Source: Piezodorus guildinii
Taxonomy: Eukaryota; Arthropoda; Insecta; Hemiptera; Pentatomidae
Direction: 5' to 3'
Assembly (NCBI GenBank): GCA_023052935.1
Contig: CM041294.1
Span: 24,322,641-24,386,640 of the forward strand
DNA length: 64,000 nucleotides
The notes beneath the pieces are model-generated. The model did no database searches. It had not been told where the DNA came from and worked only from the letters and a program-made list of their open reading frames with translations. Positions 18,513 through 31,421 of the stretch are shown in pieces (within the stretch, counting starts at the first letter, position 1; each line of letters starts with the position of its first letter). Made by a program: the position numbers and the translations under genes.

Positions 18513-21460
18513 TGAATCTATAAGTAATGTAATGGAAATGGCGGTATTCTCATTTCCTGACAATATCTTCACAGGTAGGTAATGGTACTAAGGTGCTAGA
18601 AACTGATCAATTAACTCTTATCTTTCTTGATTGATGGTTCTCAATCGTTCAGTACAATCATTTATAATTTGGGATGAAAAAAACAAACAAAAAAAAAACG
18701 ACTTCACTCAATTAAGGTCCTTGACTTTTCATTACAATGATACAAACTGCATGTAAAAAACATAGTACCTTACACTGTATGTTTTAGATTATACGGGTTC
18801 TGATAATTTAACTAAGTTTTATATAATTATGTCTTTTAATGAAGAATGTTATTAAACAATCCTTTAAAGAGTGACGAAGTATTGCGAAATTCACATTTCG
18901 CTCAAGACAAACTGCGATGACGTCTCCACACGATTCACAGCCATTCGCTATGTGGACTCCCTGACATAACTGGTTTCCGACTTTTTCCCCATCATTTCCT
19001 TTTATAAACTAAATAAAAAGTGATGTATACACGGCGGAAAGACAATCATTGAGCGATGGGATAGGAGATACAAGGAGGTGGAAGCGACGAAAAAAAAAAA
19101 AAAAAGAAAGAGAAATAGCAAGAACCGGTTGCGTTCCTCCATGGTCTGTTTCCGTTAGTGCAATTCTCGATCGACCATTACGTCCACTGCCATATGTATT
19201 TGCATTATGTTCAATGTCGTAATAAATGGCCTTACCCATAGACTGTTATCGAGGTTACGAAAGCTATCGATTTTTCCGTCCGTGTTGTTTACTATGAGTT
19301 CCTGGCCCAGGGTTTATTTTTATTTTCAAGGGCATCTTGCAGATTCAGATATCTTTATCAGTGGTCCCATAATTTTTTTTCTGTTGTTTCTTTCTTCTTT
19401 TTCTGAAATTCGAAATTCATGGATTTCATTTGAAAGCCAACTTTGGTTTGCTATTGACATATTTGTTTCAATAATTATTGAGAATTTTCCTTATGGGTTC
19501 TGTTTCCGCCTCCCCCTTATATCACTAAAACTAGTAAGCAATAATAAATTAGTTTTATTTTTTCATACTCTACAGTTTTCCCTCTGACTAGAAATTATAA
19601 ATTAAACCCCTTTTTATAATTGAGTTTTTTATGGTTGTTCTTTACATCGAAAGGGTTTCAATTTTACTTCTTAATGTCTATCTATAATTAGTACCGTAAT
19701 AATACTTTTTTTTTAAATTATCATAACATTATTATATATTACATTTTTATTGTTTAATTTTAGCTTTTTGTTGCGTATTTAGAGTTATGATAAAGAGCAA
19801 CACGTTCGTCATTAAAAACTTAAATAAAATTTTAACTAAGAGAATATTATTGTGTATTATTGAATATATTAATATTATTATATATTATTGAATATTCTAT
19901 GCCTTATTTATTTGTTAATGATTGCCCACAAAATTTTTTCCAACTTAGATCTATTTCATACGGCATTTCGATAATGGGATTTACAACAATAGCAAATTAT
20001 ATATTTTTTTTAATGAATGAAAAATTTGCAGAAATAATTTTAAATAATTACGTTAGTTATTGTTTTGTCATTTTTTTTTTAAATCATTTAAGATGATTCA
20101 ATTAAAAATTCAACTTGGAATAAAATAAATAAAGAAAATATATTTGCTTTTAACTACAAATTAGTGTCCTCTGATGAAAGTTTACTTAGTAAATATAATA
20201 AGATATTCGACGAACCTGTCGGATGTTAATTTCATTTAATAATTGTTTTATTTAAATTAAACCATTGATGTTGTCCGTAAAAGAAAGAATATTTTCGTAC
20301 ATATTGTCAGCATATTATATTTTAACATACAAGAAAAATCGGTTGATGTGTTAATGTTAATTAATTCATAATGAATAAATTACTTTCAATGGAATATTAA
20401 TTAGAAAATACTCGACAGAAGGATTATGTGAAGTATTGTTCAAAACAATACTTATATTTATTTCAATCCGTCCTAGTTTGAAAGCATTGGAAATGTTCCC
20501 CATGTCACGTAATATGTTTATTTACGTTTTTCCGCCTCAATGACGTTCGGGATAAAAATAAACCATCAATGGGAAACTTTGTACTCATCGGGGAAAATAT
20601 CGGAGAATAACATTACTGAGAACTCACTCAGTTTATTTTTAATATATATTTTATTTTTTATTAGACTAACTTGTATCGATTATCTTTAATAACAAGGTGT
20701 TATTGGATATTGGTTTTTAATTGAAGTAAAGCTTTAAGTATGGTATGGTAGGTATGGTAATCCTAGTTACCAGTGAATTATTTCGATTCGTATCCTTTTA
20801 AAAGGAGAATCGAGTCAAAAATGGAGGTTCTCTTCCATTTTGAACCGTATCCTGGCTACAATAAATGTCAATTGTTAAGAATCCTTTCAACGAGAATGGC
20901 GACTTTAACTTAGAATGAAAAAAAACAAAAATTAAAACAGTCCTTAAAATATGAAAATCGGGCATATCCTTTGAAATAGTAAATTAGTCCTTTTCGGGCG
21001 TAATATCGTTTTACTATAATTTTTATATTCTGAATCATTCATCCTTTTATGTGTAAAAAATATTTGCTTAATTAGATTTTTAAGGGGACATATGGACAAC
21101 AAATTTATTTAATTTTTTAATTTATTTTTCATCTTAAATGGTCTGTTTAATATTTTTAGTTATTAGATTTATTCATTCAGAGGACTCAGCTACTCGTTTG
21201 AAATAAATTAGAGATGAAATTGACCCCTTAGATAACTATTTCTGGACTGGAATGACGTGACGGCAGCTGTTCAACTGAAACTCCAGCCTTTGGCAAAATG
21301 TCCAACAGCTCCATTGCAACGGAAACATTTTTTATAAATATTTCCATTCCTTGCGACATAAGTTATAATTTTAGTACTAAATATCAATAATTTATCGTAT
21401 TAGTAAATAATGTTTTTTAATTTTAAATAGCATAAATTGGTATCTCGGATAGTTATATAA
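18512..21460. other. Unassigned AT-rich region
   Basis: No supported gene. Frames such as 19207-19587 have composition expected by chance (Phe/Leu/Ser-rich from T-rich DNA). Confidence 0.4.
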
Positions 21461-21600
21461 GGGGTACTCACTAGGTTTGCTATAGCATGCTATTTGTGTT
21501 ATTTTGCTAAACCCGTCGAATTTCTACAGTTATTTCCTGTATAAAATTGATGGGTTTAGCACAATAGCACAAATAGCATGCTAAAAAAAACCTGTACCAC
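21461..21600. mobile_element. 140-bp foldback MITE
   Basis: A long inverted repeat. The left arm 21483-21523 begins TAGCATGCTATTTGTG, and the right arm 21544-21583 is its near-perfect complement, with about 20 nt between. The outer ends, GGTACTCACTAGGTTT and AAACCTGTACCACTA, also correspond loosely. No coding capacity. The terminal sequence suggests a hAT-like MITE, but no 8-bp duplication is obvious. Confidence 0.7.
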
Positions 21601-22756
21601 TACAACCCATGAAGGGTCTTGGGCTCAGTGCATATAGAGATTTATACTGTTTCTAGGCCAAAGGCTGTACAATGAGGTGATTAGGCCTTGATCACGCTCA
21701 GCCGCCAGGTTTTTCCCCAATTACTGAGTAGACTTAAATTTAATTTATTTAAACAAGGTCCTTATATTAAATCCAAGTTAATATTGATTTTTTTTTTTAA
21801 TTTTTATCTAGAACTAAAGAGGCTTTAAAGTATGTTAATATAAAAAATATTAATGATAATTCCATACTTTCTTATGATTTGTTTTTCTAATTTATTTCCT
21901 TTCTTCTTAAAAAAATAAATCAACTTATCGGTCCTACCATGATGAAGCATCTATTTCTCTCTCCGACATTATGTTATTTGATTAGAGGTTGAAAAGTGGG
22001 TTGTTGGAACTTGTTAATAACAGATAATTCAACTGTTGGATTTCCCTAGTCAGGCGTGTTACTAATAGTCTTGGGAAAAGAAATTCATAAGTAATGTTTA
22101 TCTTTTTTAAATTATAGGATTATTGAAAATAACTCTTTCTAAATGAATTTCTCAGATTATTAATTCGGTTTCTAATGGATTGCAATTGTTGGATTAAGCC
22201 GGTTTTGCAAATGAAAAGAATCATATAAATTAATTTTCTCCATTTTTTTTAAATTAGAGGAGACCATTATTTTTTTGTAAAATTTTGTAACAAATGTATC
22301 ATTTCTGTAATTTATTAGTTTTTATCAGATAAGATGTCAATCGAGCTGAAAATAACGAAATATGTTTTATTTATTTATTAAATAAAATCGTTCGTATTTA
22401 TTTCTTCTTATTTGGCTTTGAAAAACTCTTCTTATATTAAAATCTAAACGTATTTTTATGAAATAACGTATTATATTTCATTGAGTATATTAAAAAAAAA
22501 AAATTTGCACGAATCCTCCATTTATTTGTCCAACAAAACATACAATACACAATATAAAATATATCATGCATAAATAATAATAATAATAGTATTATTCATT
22601 ATAGGGTATTCACAGCAATTTAAAATGTGTTATTTTTGCTGTTTGTCGGGTTTCCACAAATGTATATAACACACAAATAACTTGTTTGTTAAATTTAGGG
22701 CTGTATATATACAGCTATCATATTGGTCACTGTTCCCATAAGATTTCGGGTTAGTG
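21601..22756. other. Unassigned AT-rich region
   Basis: Nothing supported. Confidence 0.4.
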
Positions 22757-23440
22757 TTTTTACTTTCACTTACTATATATAGTAAGGGAAAGTATTGCGA
22801 TCGTAAAAATTTTCGAATTCCAGTTTTCAACGGAAATGTACATTTTAGGGTCTGTGTGTGTGTGTGGTAACTCCCGGGCGGAAACGGTAAGTCCTATGAA
22901 ACTGAAATTTCATATTTAAGACAAATATCCGCCCGAGACGTTACAAAACCTTTTTCATCAAAATGAGCTTAACAGAAGAGGCACTTTATACCATGCATTT
23001 TGCACCTTTTTTCGATTTTATCGAAAACCGTTTCGACGACTTTGATTAAGCTCGCTATATCGATGTAAAATTTAATAGGCATTAATATCATGTAGGTTTT
23101 ATTCTGATTAAAATGGTCTGACAGGGTTTCAATGCTGATATTTTAAATTTTTTTCTCCTAAAGTATCTTTAATTTTGTTGATTCTATAAAAATAACTATA
23201 TTATCTTGTTACCACTAATGAAAAACAGGTAAATATATAAATTGAATGAATTCGATTCCCAACTAAAGGAGAAAATAGAAAAAATATTTTTTTAATGCAA
23301 TTTTTTGTTTTTGAACATAAGAGTAGTAATATACCTGTATGATATACCGTTGGAAAGCTAAAGATTTAAAAACAAATATTATCTTATACTCAAGATTTCA
23401 AAAGTTAATAGAGAGTGATGAAATACTACTAATATACTTT
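22757..23440 (+). mobile_element. Dispersed element family B, copy 1 (right end missing)
   Basis: Begins TTTTTACTTTCACTTAC with the left terminal hairpin, then AGTAAGGGAAAGTATTGCGA. It contains a (TG)n tract and the conserved block TTATACCATGCATTTTGCAC. It stops within the GAGAGTGATGAAA segment, so the last 200 bp or so found in full copies are absent. No ORF. Confidence 0.85.
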
Positions 23441-24364
23441 TATAATTTTAAGTATTGTTAAAATACACAAAAACAGTGTTGTCTATGTACTATCTATTAG
23501 ACTCGTCTTAAAATAATCTATGATTTTTTTTTTCATATCTGCGATGCACCATCTGTTCTCAGCTTGAAAGGTCAGAACCAAGTACATTCGTACTTGAACT
23601 CTTCTGTAATACAGCGTTATCAATGCGTGCGTTTTGCATGCTGTGCGTTTGCTAGCTATTATCTTCGGAATTAGAATTGTATTGCCTTAATCACCTCGCA
23701 ATTGTAAAGGTCATCTCTAATTCCCGAGATATCTGAGCCTTGCATCAGCTCCATCTCCTGACATCTGCACAAATATAAGACGTCAAGAGCCATTAGCAAC
23801 ATCCGCAGGCTCCCTGATACACAAGCATTTGTAAGCGTTTGAGTCGAGCCGCGGATAGACTTGGCTCTGGCCCAAGCTGATCCTTGCGGGCTCTGCCTTT
23901 ATTGCTTTATCTGTGTTGGTTCCTCTCTGTCTCCCTTTCTTCACGAAGGAGGGAGCGAGGTTATTAAAGCCCTTTGATGAAAACAGAATCGTTATATGAT
24001 CTTTACACCCACCCTTTTCATGTCTGTCCATTATGGGGAGTTGCGACTTCATCCTTGTGCCCTGCATTGGATTACAGAGATCGATTAATTAAAGTAATAT
24101 GTTGTTGGCTTCGTGATTATTGATTAGTTTTGTCCCTCGATGATTATTTATTAAGAATTAAAATTATTATATACCTTCAAAATTATCCCATTCCCCAAAT
24201 TATTTACTTATAAGTAAATCTCACAATTATGAAGAATTTAAACTTCTTAAAAATTAGAAACGTTGGAGACTAATCTTACAAAATCAATTAAATAAGTACA
24301 GACTTAAGAAACGTACTATCGTTATTTCCTTTCTTTTCACACACCGTAACATCTGTTTTATTTT
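23441..24364. other. Unassigned region
   Basis: The part 23700-24070 is closer to 45% GC and could hold regulatory or conserved DNA. The frame at 23783-24067 on the minus strand has no recognised domain. Confidence 0.35.
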
Positions 24365-24625
24365 ATTTTTTTAAATTTATTTAACGTCACTTAATGCTGC
24401 TGTTGCTAGTCGGACGATGGTGCAAAGGGACTCCTAAATTTTGCCTATCCAGGTTTATTTAGAATAAGGATCCTTAACGAGTACCTGACATCACCCAGGC
24501 TAGAGACCACCTTTTTACGTCTCCGAAGGACGGCATAACTAAAGATTTTTTACTCCGATTAAGAAATCCGAGGACCCGTGACCTTTGGCATAGAACGCCG
24601 TCATGCTGATACAGGTGATCCCTCT
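24365..24625 (-). mobile_element. tRNA-derived SINE, copy 3
   Basis: Matches the SINE at 1773-2050 in reverse: tail TTTATTTAACGTCAC at the left, body with TTTTGCCTATCCAGGTTT, and a degraded tRNA head at the right. Confidence 0.85.
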
Positions 24626-24663
24626 CTGTTTTATTTAATATTTCACATTTTAACATGTGTCGT

Positions 24664-24930
24664 ATTTGTTTGTTTGGCGTCATTTTATGCAAGTGGGTAA
24701 TGAGACGATGCTACAGTGGGAGTCCAGGTTTAATTAGGATAGGGATCTTTAAAGAGTACCTGACATCTCACAGGCCTGGGACCACCTATTAACGTCCCCT
24801 CCGAAGGACGGCATAACTAAGGATTTTTTACTCCCTTTAAAAAATCCTAGGGCCACCTGCGGGTTTAAACTCGGGACCTTGGGAATAGAAGGCTGTTATG
24901 CTAACCACCATGATACAGGTAACCCCTGTT
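24664..24930 (-). mobile_element. tRNA-derived SINE, copy 4
   Basis: Same orientation as copy 3 and only about 40 bp from it. The head GGTGGTTAGCATAACAGCC and B box are well kept in the minus strand. The sequence to its right, 24931-25000, matches the flank of SINE copy 5, so both copies sit in one larger repeat. Confidence 0.88.
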
Positions 24931-25000
24931 GTGTAAGTGTAATGTTATCTTTCAATAATAATGGGAAATAACTTATTTTAGTTCGGATGGAACAAATTTA
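24931..25000 (+). repeat. Repeat shared with 30733-30769 and 31262-31310
   Basis: Phrases TATCTTTCAATAATAA and TTTTAGTTCGGATGGAACAAA occur here and beside SINE copy 5, showing an older repeat that hosts both SINEs. Confidence 0.7.
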
Positions 25001-25716
25001 TACAATACTCAACGATTCTTTTACCAGGACAAGTATATTCTGTATGTATAGGACACGGAAGACACGGAAATTGAAAAGGAGTTGCATTTTTTTTTTTTTT
25101 TTTTTTTTCGTTTTTGAAAGTTTAGACTTGATTCGTTGTATTAGAATCACGAGTTGTGTTTTGTGAAAAGTTTAATATTTTCTCCCATTTTTTTTTTTTT
25201 TTTTTTTTAGATTATAAAATATATTAGATTATAATATATAGTTATATTCTTTGGAAAATTTAAAAATATTCTTTGTAATTCACCTCTATTTCTTTATTTT
25301 GTTTTGCTATACCTTTTTTACCTTAGTCATAACAAATTAAAATTTGAATATATATAAAATTATAATTTAACAATGTAATTAAAAATGGCTTTGTTACATA
25401 AAGATAAATTTAACATTTTAATTGTTTTAATGATTAGAATGTTTAGGTAGAATAATTTATTTCTTTAGGCTGAATTCAGATGTAATTTTAACTTATATTC
25501 CGGTTTTTTTTTTGTGTTTTTTTCATGATATATACAGAACTTTTCCTTCGTATATTTACATGCATAGCTCTGCTGTTAATTGTCGACGATTAAAATGGTG
25601 GTCTCTAATTGTAGACTATTAGGCCGTTTTGACTTAGAGGTTCATTGACCTCATGCCTTGCTCAAGCCAAGAAATTCTCTCAATCACCCTCTAGTATACA
25701 TTATATAAACATATAA

Positions 25717-25764
<48 letters not shown>

Positions 25765-26099
25765 TATATATATATTATGTATATATTGTTTTAATATGTT
25801 GAGCACTTGACCTAGTTGGGTTCGCCTGGAGTGTAAGCTGCCCAATGGGACTAATATTGCCTGGGAGCCCATTGTAAATATGACTAAATGTAAATGCTCT
25901 TTCCAAAGGGTTGTAATTACGTTTTTGAATTTTAAACACCAATTGTTCCGGGCTACGAGTCCATGAATATTTATCCGTACGTACGCTAAGGCGGATTCCG
26001 CATCACTAACAAGACAAAGCATGCAGCGTAAAGGGGCTTATATTTTTCTGCCTCTTCAAACTAACGTCGGCGGGTATTGCGAGTTCAAATCCTTTTTAT
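25001..26099. other. AT-rich region with (TA)n microsatellite
   Basis: Contains T runs near 25090 and 25190 and a (TA)n at about 25717-25785. A B-box-like GAGTTCAAATCC near 26080 may be part of a worn SINE. No gene supported. Confidence 0.45.
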
Positions 26100-26350
26100 A
26101 CTTTGTTACCAATAAAAAAATTCATAAAGAACAAAATATCACACTGGTCCGCAAACTCTCTTTTACTATATATTCCTGATAATCCCCCGGGGCGGCTGAA
26201 AAGACGATGGCCTCGCGACCTACTACATTAAATAAACACTGAAGTGCGACCACTGGGTAGTTCCTTCACATTCCTGTATAACGCCCACTTGATCTATTAA
26301 CACATTCACTTAATGTATTTTATTGTATATTACAGTTGTAAATTTCTTGT
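26100..26350 (+). mobile_element. 5'-truncated Jockey-related LINE fragment
   Basis: Carries the end of ORF2 (TCCTGATAATCCCCC then GCGGCTGAAAAG), the 3' UTR phrase CCACTGGGTAGTTCCTTCAC, and an AAATAAAAAT tail. Broken. Confidence 0.7.
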
Positions 26351-28619
26351 AAATAAAAATATTTTTAAAAAAATCCTTGGTATAAGAAGTATATATATAT
26401 GCATACAATATATATTATGGATACCTTTTCTATTTTATTTAAAAATAAAATCCTTCCCTCTGTTGAACCGTTTACCTGAATGCTAAGTAGGGTCCAAGAC
26501 CCGTTTTAGGATTATTACCATCTACCTGCGGATAAATTCTATGCAAACATTACAGCCTTATTATTAGTCTTTAATTACATTTGTATTTATATTATATTTT
26601 CTTACACTTTTAAATTTGTTTTTTTTTTGTACAATACATTTTGATATCCACCTAGCCGATCACAATATGATCCCACCTTTAGCAGAAAAAAAAAATCATC
26701 GTATTTTTTTTGTTTTCAATAGTATGATAGCAATAGATAGAACCTTTTATTAGTAATATTTTACGATAATACACGTGGTGCAGTACATGTTACAATTAGG
26801 TGGTATTTACAGGCGGGGGATATTGGTAATTATAGCCTAAATGAGTTTTAAACATTACAAAAACTTTTTTTTTTTTTTTATTTCAAAGCCCTTGTAGTTT
26901 GGGTTGAAATTCTAGAATCTGTAGGTTTGTTGGCTATCTCTTCTATTGTACATGGTACATTTTAAGAGAGGGATGAGTAGGCGGGAAAGGATGTCTTCTT
27001 CGTAGGTAGGTTTGATCTTCCTGTGACGGGTCTCCCCGGATTTTTTATTCATTGATTAATCCTCAATTAAGGATGAGGCTCCCTACATATTGTTGCCAGC
27101 TACCTGTTGGGGAAAGAGTCTGAAATATAGGGTTTAAAAAAATTTTAGACTGTTAAAAAAGTTTATCTGTCTCCTAGTGATGTAGTCAGTCACTGTCGGG
27201 AGTTCGAAGGTAGAGTGCAAATAAATATACTTTCAATTAAGAAAGAAATTAATCGTTGTGCGTAAAATGGATCAGAATTATCTATTTAATTGTTATAAAA
27301 ACATATCCTTCTGAGCACTTTGAGAACTAATAGAAAAATCTATATAAATAACAATGCATTAGCCAGCAGTTTAGAGGCAAGAGAAAGTGTGAAGGAACAT
27401 TCTGTCTGCTTCTAATGGAAGTGAACCTTCAGAAACATAAGTCGCATAAGGCTATTTAATTTTTTTTAGATTACAATACAAATTTATAATTGACTATAAT
27501 AATTTGTTATAAAAAAAACAATAAATATAATGCTAAAATCACATATTTTCGTTTCATGTGACTTAATAAGTCTGAAATATCTCAATTTGTGCCTTAGCTT
27601 TTTTTTTTATTCTCCATTCAAACCGAAACTGTATATACCGTGATACAATTATTTATAATTACAGGCATTTGGCAGACATCAAAGTTGCATTTTGAGTCCT
27701 TGAGGAACTCCTCACTCCCTCTTTAATCTGACTTTAGAGGAATTATTTGAAGTAATTAACATTTTTTGTTCATATAATGAAGGGTTCTGCACCAACGAAT
27801 TACACGTCATTCAATACTATTATTTGGAAGCGAATTAAAACGAATTCAGTTTAAAATAATAATTTTTTTTTTTTTATGTTTACTTTCGGTTAGAAAAAAA
27901 AAAAAAACATTCCATTTTCTAGCGCTACAATTTTTATGTTTAAACGTTCTTAATTTAATATAATATTAGCTTCTACTTGGTTTTGACTCTTGTTTTTCTA
28001 AATTGTGATTACTCAGAATTTTGTATATATATATATATACACAGAGCAGGAAATATTTTTCATATAATCGAATGAGTTTAACGTACAGATCGAAAATCGA
28101 CCGTGTAGCTCCGAGGACAGCCTAAACCCTGGCTGATAATTGGTAATTTACATTCGATTAAGGTTATCTCGTAACAGCGTTGCTCAAACAAGCATGGAGG
28201 CCATTCATCCAGAGAGGCACTATCTCCATCGCTATTCAGTCCCTGTATTGTCACTAACAGATTGTTATTCAGAGCTGATAAATCAAACGCCATCGAAGGC
28301 AGCGTCGAAGTCCTTCGATGCAGCGGTGACCCTACAACAGCTTCGGCCTTCGCTCGTGGTTGGAATGCACGGTGTTTTCTCTATTAAAGTTGTTTATAAG
28401 GTTTTTATTAGAGGTTACGGGATAAATAAATAATTTTAGTAAACCATACTGCAGATAATCTACAGTCTACTATGCGTACTATGCCGTTTTTTTAGTATTC
28501 ACTTTATGTTAGATATTATGTAATTAATAAAATTTTAGTTTCAAGTTCGGATGTTTAGTTGTCGCTTAGAAACATTCGATCGGTAACCTTTTATTTAAAA
28601 TAAGTGTAAGTTAAAAACA
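26351..28619. other. Unassigned region
   Basis: The stretch 26880-27060 may be an old repeat. The stretch 28080-28380 is richer in GC, and its overlapping frames on both strands carry no recognised domain. Nothing firmly supported. Confidence 0.35.
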
Positions 28620-28780
28620 TTTTATTTATATTTACAACCATACTTAAAATAAATACAATAAGTAAATGGGCTAATTTACAATTATGGGCTTGAAAATGTC
28701 TTGTGAAGAAACTACCCAGTGGTAGCACTTCAATGTCTATTTAATTTAGTAGGTCTCGAGGCCATCGTCTTTCCAAAATG
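28620..28780 (-). mobile_element. Jockey-related LINE 3' UTR fragment
   Basis: Phrases ACTACCCAGTGGTAGCACTT and GGTCTCGAGGCCATCGTCTT match the 3' UTRs of the other truncated copies; minus orientation. Confidence 0.7.
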
Positions 28781-30446
28781 AATTAAATTTGTAAAATAAA
28801 ATAATTTAAAAAAAAAAAGACAAAAATCTATAAATCGTCTCTATCAAACTTTGTTCATTATACATCTGTATTATTGTTTTATTAAAACAAATTTAAGCTC
28901 AGAAATATTTTTATTTCTTCCCTTTTTGGTTGGTTACCGAATTCTTTCATATTTTATACTTGTTTATGATTGTAGCCTGGATTTTCAATTTGGGAGAGGT
29001 CAAGCTAGTTGAAACTCGTCAAGATGGCCCAAATGGGTCGAAAATATAAGCTTTTTTTTAAACCCTGTCTGAATAAATTTCAATTTAAAAATTAAATACG
29101 TGCTTAAAAACAAAAATAAAACTTTACTTAACCATCCAAGGTATTATATTGTTTAGTTCGAATTTTAATCCTGAGAACTTGGTATCATCGAACGCAGTCA
29201 CAGTTCAGTATAATCGAGACAATGTTTGCGTTGTTTCATGTATTATGAACAAACCGTAACGTTTTCTGTTCTTGTTCGGGCGCCAAAAATAGATACGCAT
29301 ACCTACGATTCGTGCGCTTCATCTGAAATGGAGATCTAAACTGCATTTTTTGACGGAGGGCGTCCCTGTCCTAGAGAATTAATCTAATAAACTGGAAGTA
29401 GACACTTTTATGATGGTAATTGTTGTGACTGGGTGCGAGAGTTTGAACAGGTCACGCAGGGCGATCAGTCACGCCAGGCCGGGACCGACCGTCCCGCTCT
29501 TTTCAATTAGAGCCACTTCTTCCCCCTCGTCCCTATTATCTCATCGTCCAATATCTACTCGCAATAAAAATTAAAAATAAAAAAAAAACTTATCGTTGTT
29601 TGCTGCTGATAATAGACACCGCTATCTTTCGAGATGCTTCGAATGCCCGATTGTTGGGTAGCGACATAATTACGCTCCGTATGAAAACATTTTAAAAATA
29701 TTCGACCTTTGAAGTAAAATAAAAAAATCGTCGGATGTTCCCATTTATCACGCGTGCTTAATACGTATTACGCAATCATGGCGGTGACGTGGCTCTTGTC
29801 AAAGGATGGGAATATTTTCTCTTTTGTGATTACTATTATCTTCTCGATTCGAGTATTTCAGTCTTCATATCTTCCTTTTAAAAACAAATATTAAAGTACA
29901 GTTTGAATTGGAGATTATCACTACCGTTTGTGTGTGTATATTTTTTACCGATATTTATTATAGCTTTGCTGTATGTAAACAATATTCATACAGCAAAGTA
30001 ACTGAAAATAAAGAATTCCTTGTACGACCTCTGTTTGTTGTTGTTTTTTCAAATACGAGGAAGTGTGTTAAAAAAAAAAAAAAGTAAAGTGCAAAATAGT
30101 ATAGAGGAATATTACATCATTAATAAACACAATAGAGGTAGAATGACAATTGTATATATTAATGTTATCTTAAAACGCATTTAAGTAAGCAATAACCACT
30201 CTGTCGAAGTATTACGGTTCATATTTAATTGCATGAATATTTATATCTGTCCCTTCTGAATATTTATACGTTACTTGGTTTAGCTGTCAAGTGTAATAGA
30301 ATGCGGTTGAAATGTATAACTAAAATTGTTCTCTATATTTTGCTTAACATTATTATTTAATAAATAAATTGTCATATGAATAAATTATGGACCAATCGTT
30401 AAATTTTTCTCACATATGATCGTTTGTATGAATTATTTTATGTTTG
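28781..30446. other. Unassigned AT-rich region with one perfect hairpin
   Basis: No coding signal. A perfect 12-bp inverted repeat lies at 29964-29998 and is listed separately. 29400-29560 is somewhat GC-rich. Confidence 0.4.
29964..29998. repeat. Perfect 12-bp inverted repeat
   Basis: CTTTGCTGTATG at 29964-29975 and CATACAGCAAAG at 29987-29998, with an 11-nt loop. It may be a chance hairpin, a transposon scar or an RNA structure. Confidence 0.75.
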
Positions 30447-30732
30447 TTTGTTTATTTATTTAACGTCACTTTATGCTACTATGGCTAATCGGACGATGCT
30501 ACAGTGGGAGACCTAAATTTTGCCTATCCAGGTTTTATTAGGATAGGGATTTTTAACGAGTACCTGACATCGCACTGGCTCGGGACCACCTTTTAACGTC
30601 CCCTCCGAAGGACGGCGTAACTAAGGATTTTTTACTCCCTTTAAAAAATCCTAGGGCCACCAGCGGGTTTGAATCCGGGACCTTGGGTATAGGAGGCTGT
30701 TATGCTAACCACCATGATACAGGTCACCCCTG
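30447..30732 (-). mobile_element. tRNA-derived SINE, copy 5
   Basis: Full-length by comparison with copy 1. The tail TTTGTTTATTTATTTAACGT is at the left and the tRNA-like head (GTTAGCATAACAGCCTCC in minus sense) at the right. Confidence 0.9.
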
Positions 30733-30769
30733 TTGTGTATGTGTTATCTTATCTTTCAATAATAACGCG

Positions 30770-31261
30770 GGCTATTTCAACACTTACTAGACAGACGCGC
30801 TAACCTTTCACTTAACTACAAAAGACTCATTTACATGACCATCATAAGGCCCTTTCTGGACCTACGGAGTAGAGCTTTGGGGCTCTACTAAACCATCAAA
30901 CTCTTCCCGTATCCTTTAAGCTTCTTACTTTGTCGCGAATAAAATCATCCACAATGATGTTAATGTTCCATATGTTGCTGATTTGGCCCGTACCAGGTAT
31001 CACACCTTCCATGAAAAACTCCACTCCCACTCTAATCCATTAGTTTCAATCCTTGCTTCCTCTTCCATTCCTGATAATCCTCCGAGGCGTCTGAAAAAAA
31101 AGATGGCCTCGAGACCTTCTTGTTTAGACTCACTACCAAAGAGTGCTGCCAATGGGCAGTTTCTCTTTATGTTCATTTCATGTGTTATAACGTTACAGCA
31201 TATTTACTTGATGTATTTTTGTACAGTTGTAAATTTCAATAAAAAAAAATATATATATTTA
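30770..31261 (+). mobile_element. 5'-truncated Jockey-related LINE with exact 12-bp target-site duplication
   Basis: The word AATAATAACGCG occurs at 30758-30769 and 31262-31273 and encloses the insert exactly. The insert holds the ORF2 C-terminus (frames reading ARTRYHTFHEKLHSHSNPLV and then IPDNPPRRLKKK), a 3' UTR and an A-rich tail. It is inserted into the older repeat that also carries SINE copy 5. Confidence 0.88.
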
Positions 31262-31273
31262 AATAATAACGCG

Positions 31274-31421
31274 AAATAACCTATTTTAGTTCGGATGGAA
31301 CAAATGTAAACAAAGTCGATTCATGAGGTTGAAAATAGTGACGTCGAGCTTAGTTTTAGTTTAATGTCCTAGCTGATTCCATATTATAGGTCTAAATAGA
31401 CATGATTGAATATCGAATATT
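31274..31421. other. Repeat flank and spacer
   Basis: The first 40 bp continue the repeat shared with 24960-25000; the rest is unassigned. Confidence 0.5.

Noticed and set aside
19207..19587. 126-residue open frame
   Set aside because: Phe/Leu/Ser-rich composition from T-rich DNA, no domain, no splice or codon support.
22757..23440. Family B as a Helitron
   Set aside because: Ends do not show 5' TC and 3' CTRR with a hairpin just before the 3' end; the hairpin is at the opposite end.
25717..25785. (TA)n as a CRISPR or regulatory array
   Set aside because: Plain dinucleotide microsatellite without spacers; no CRISPR array exists in the window.
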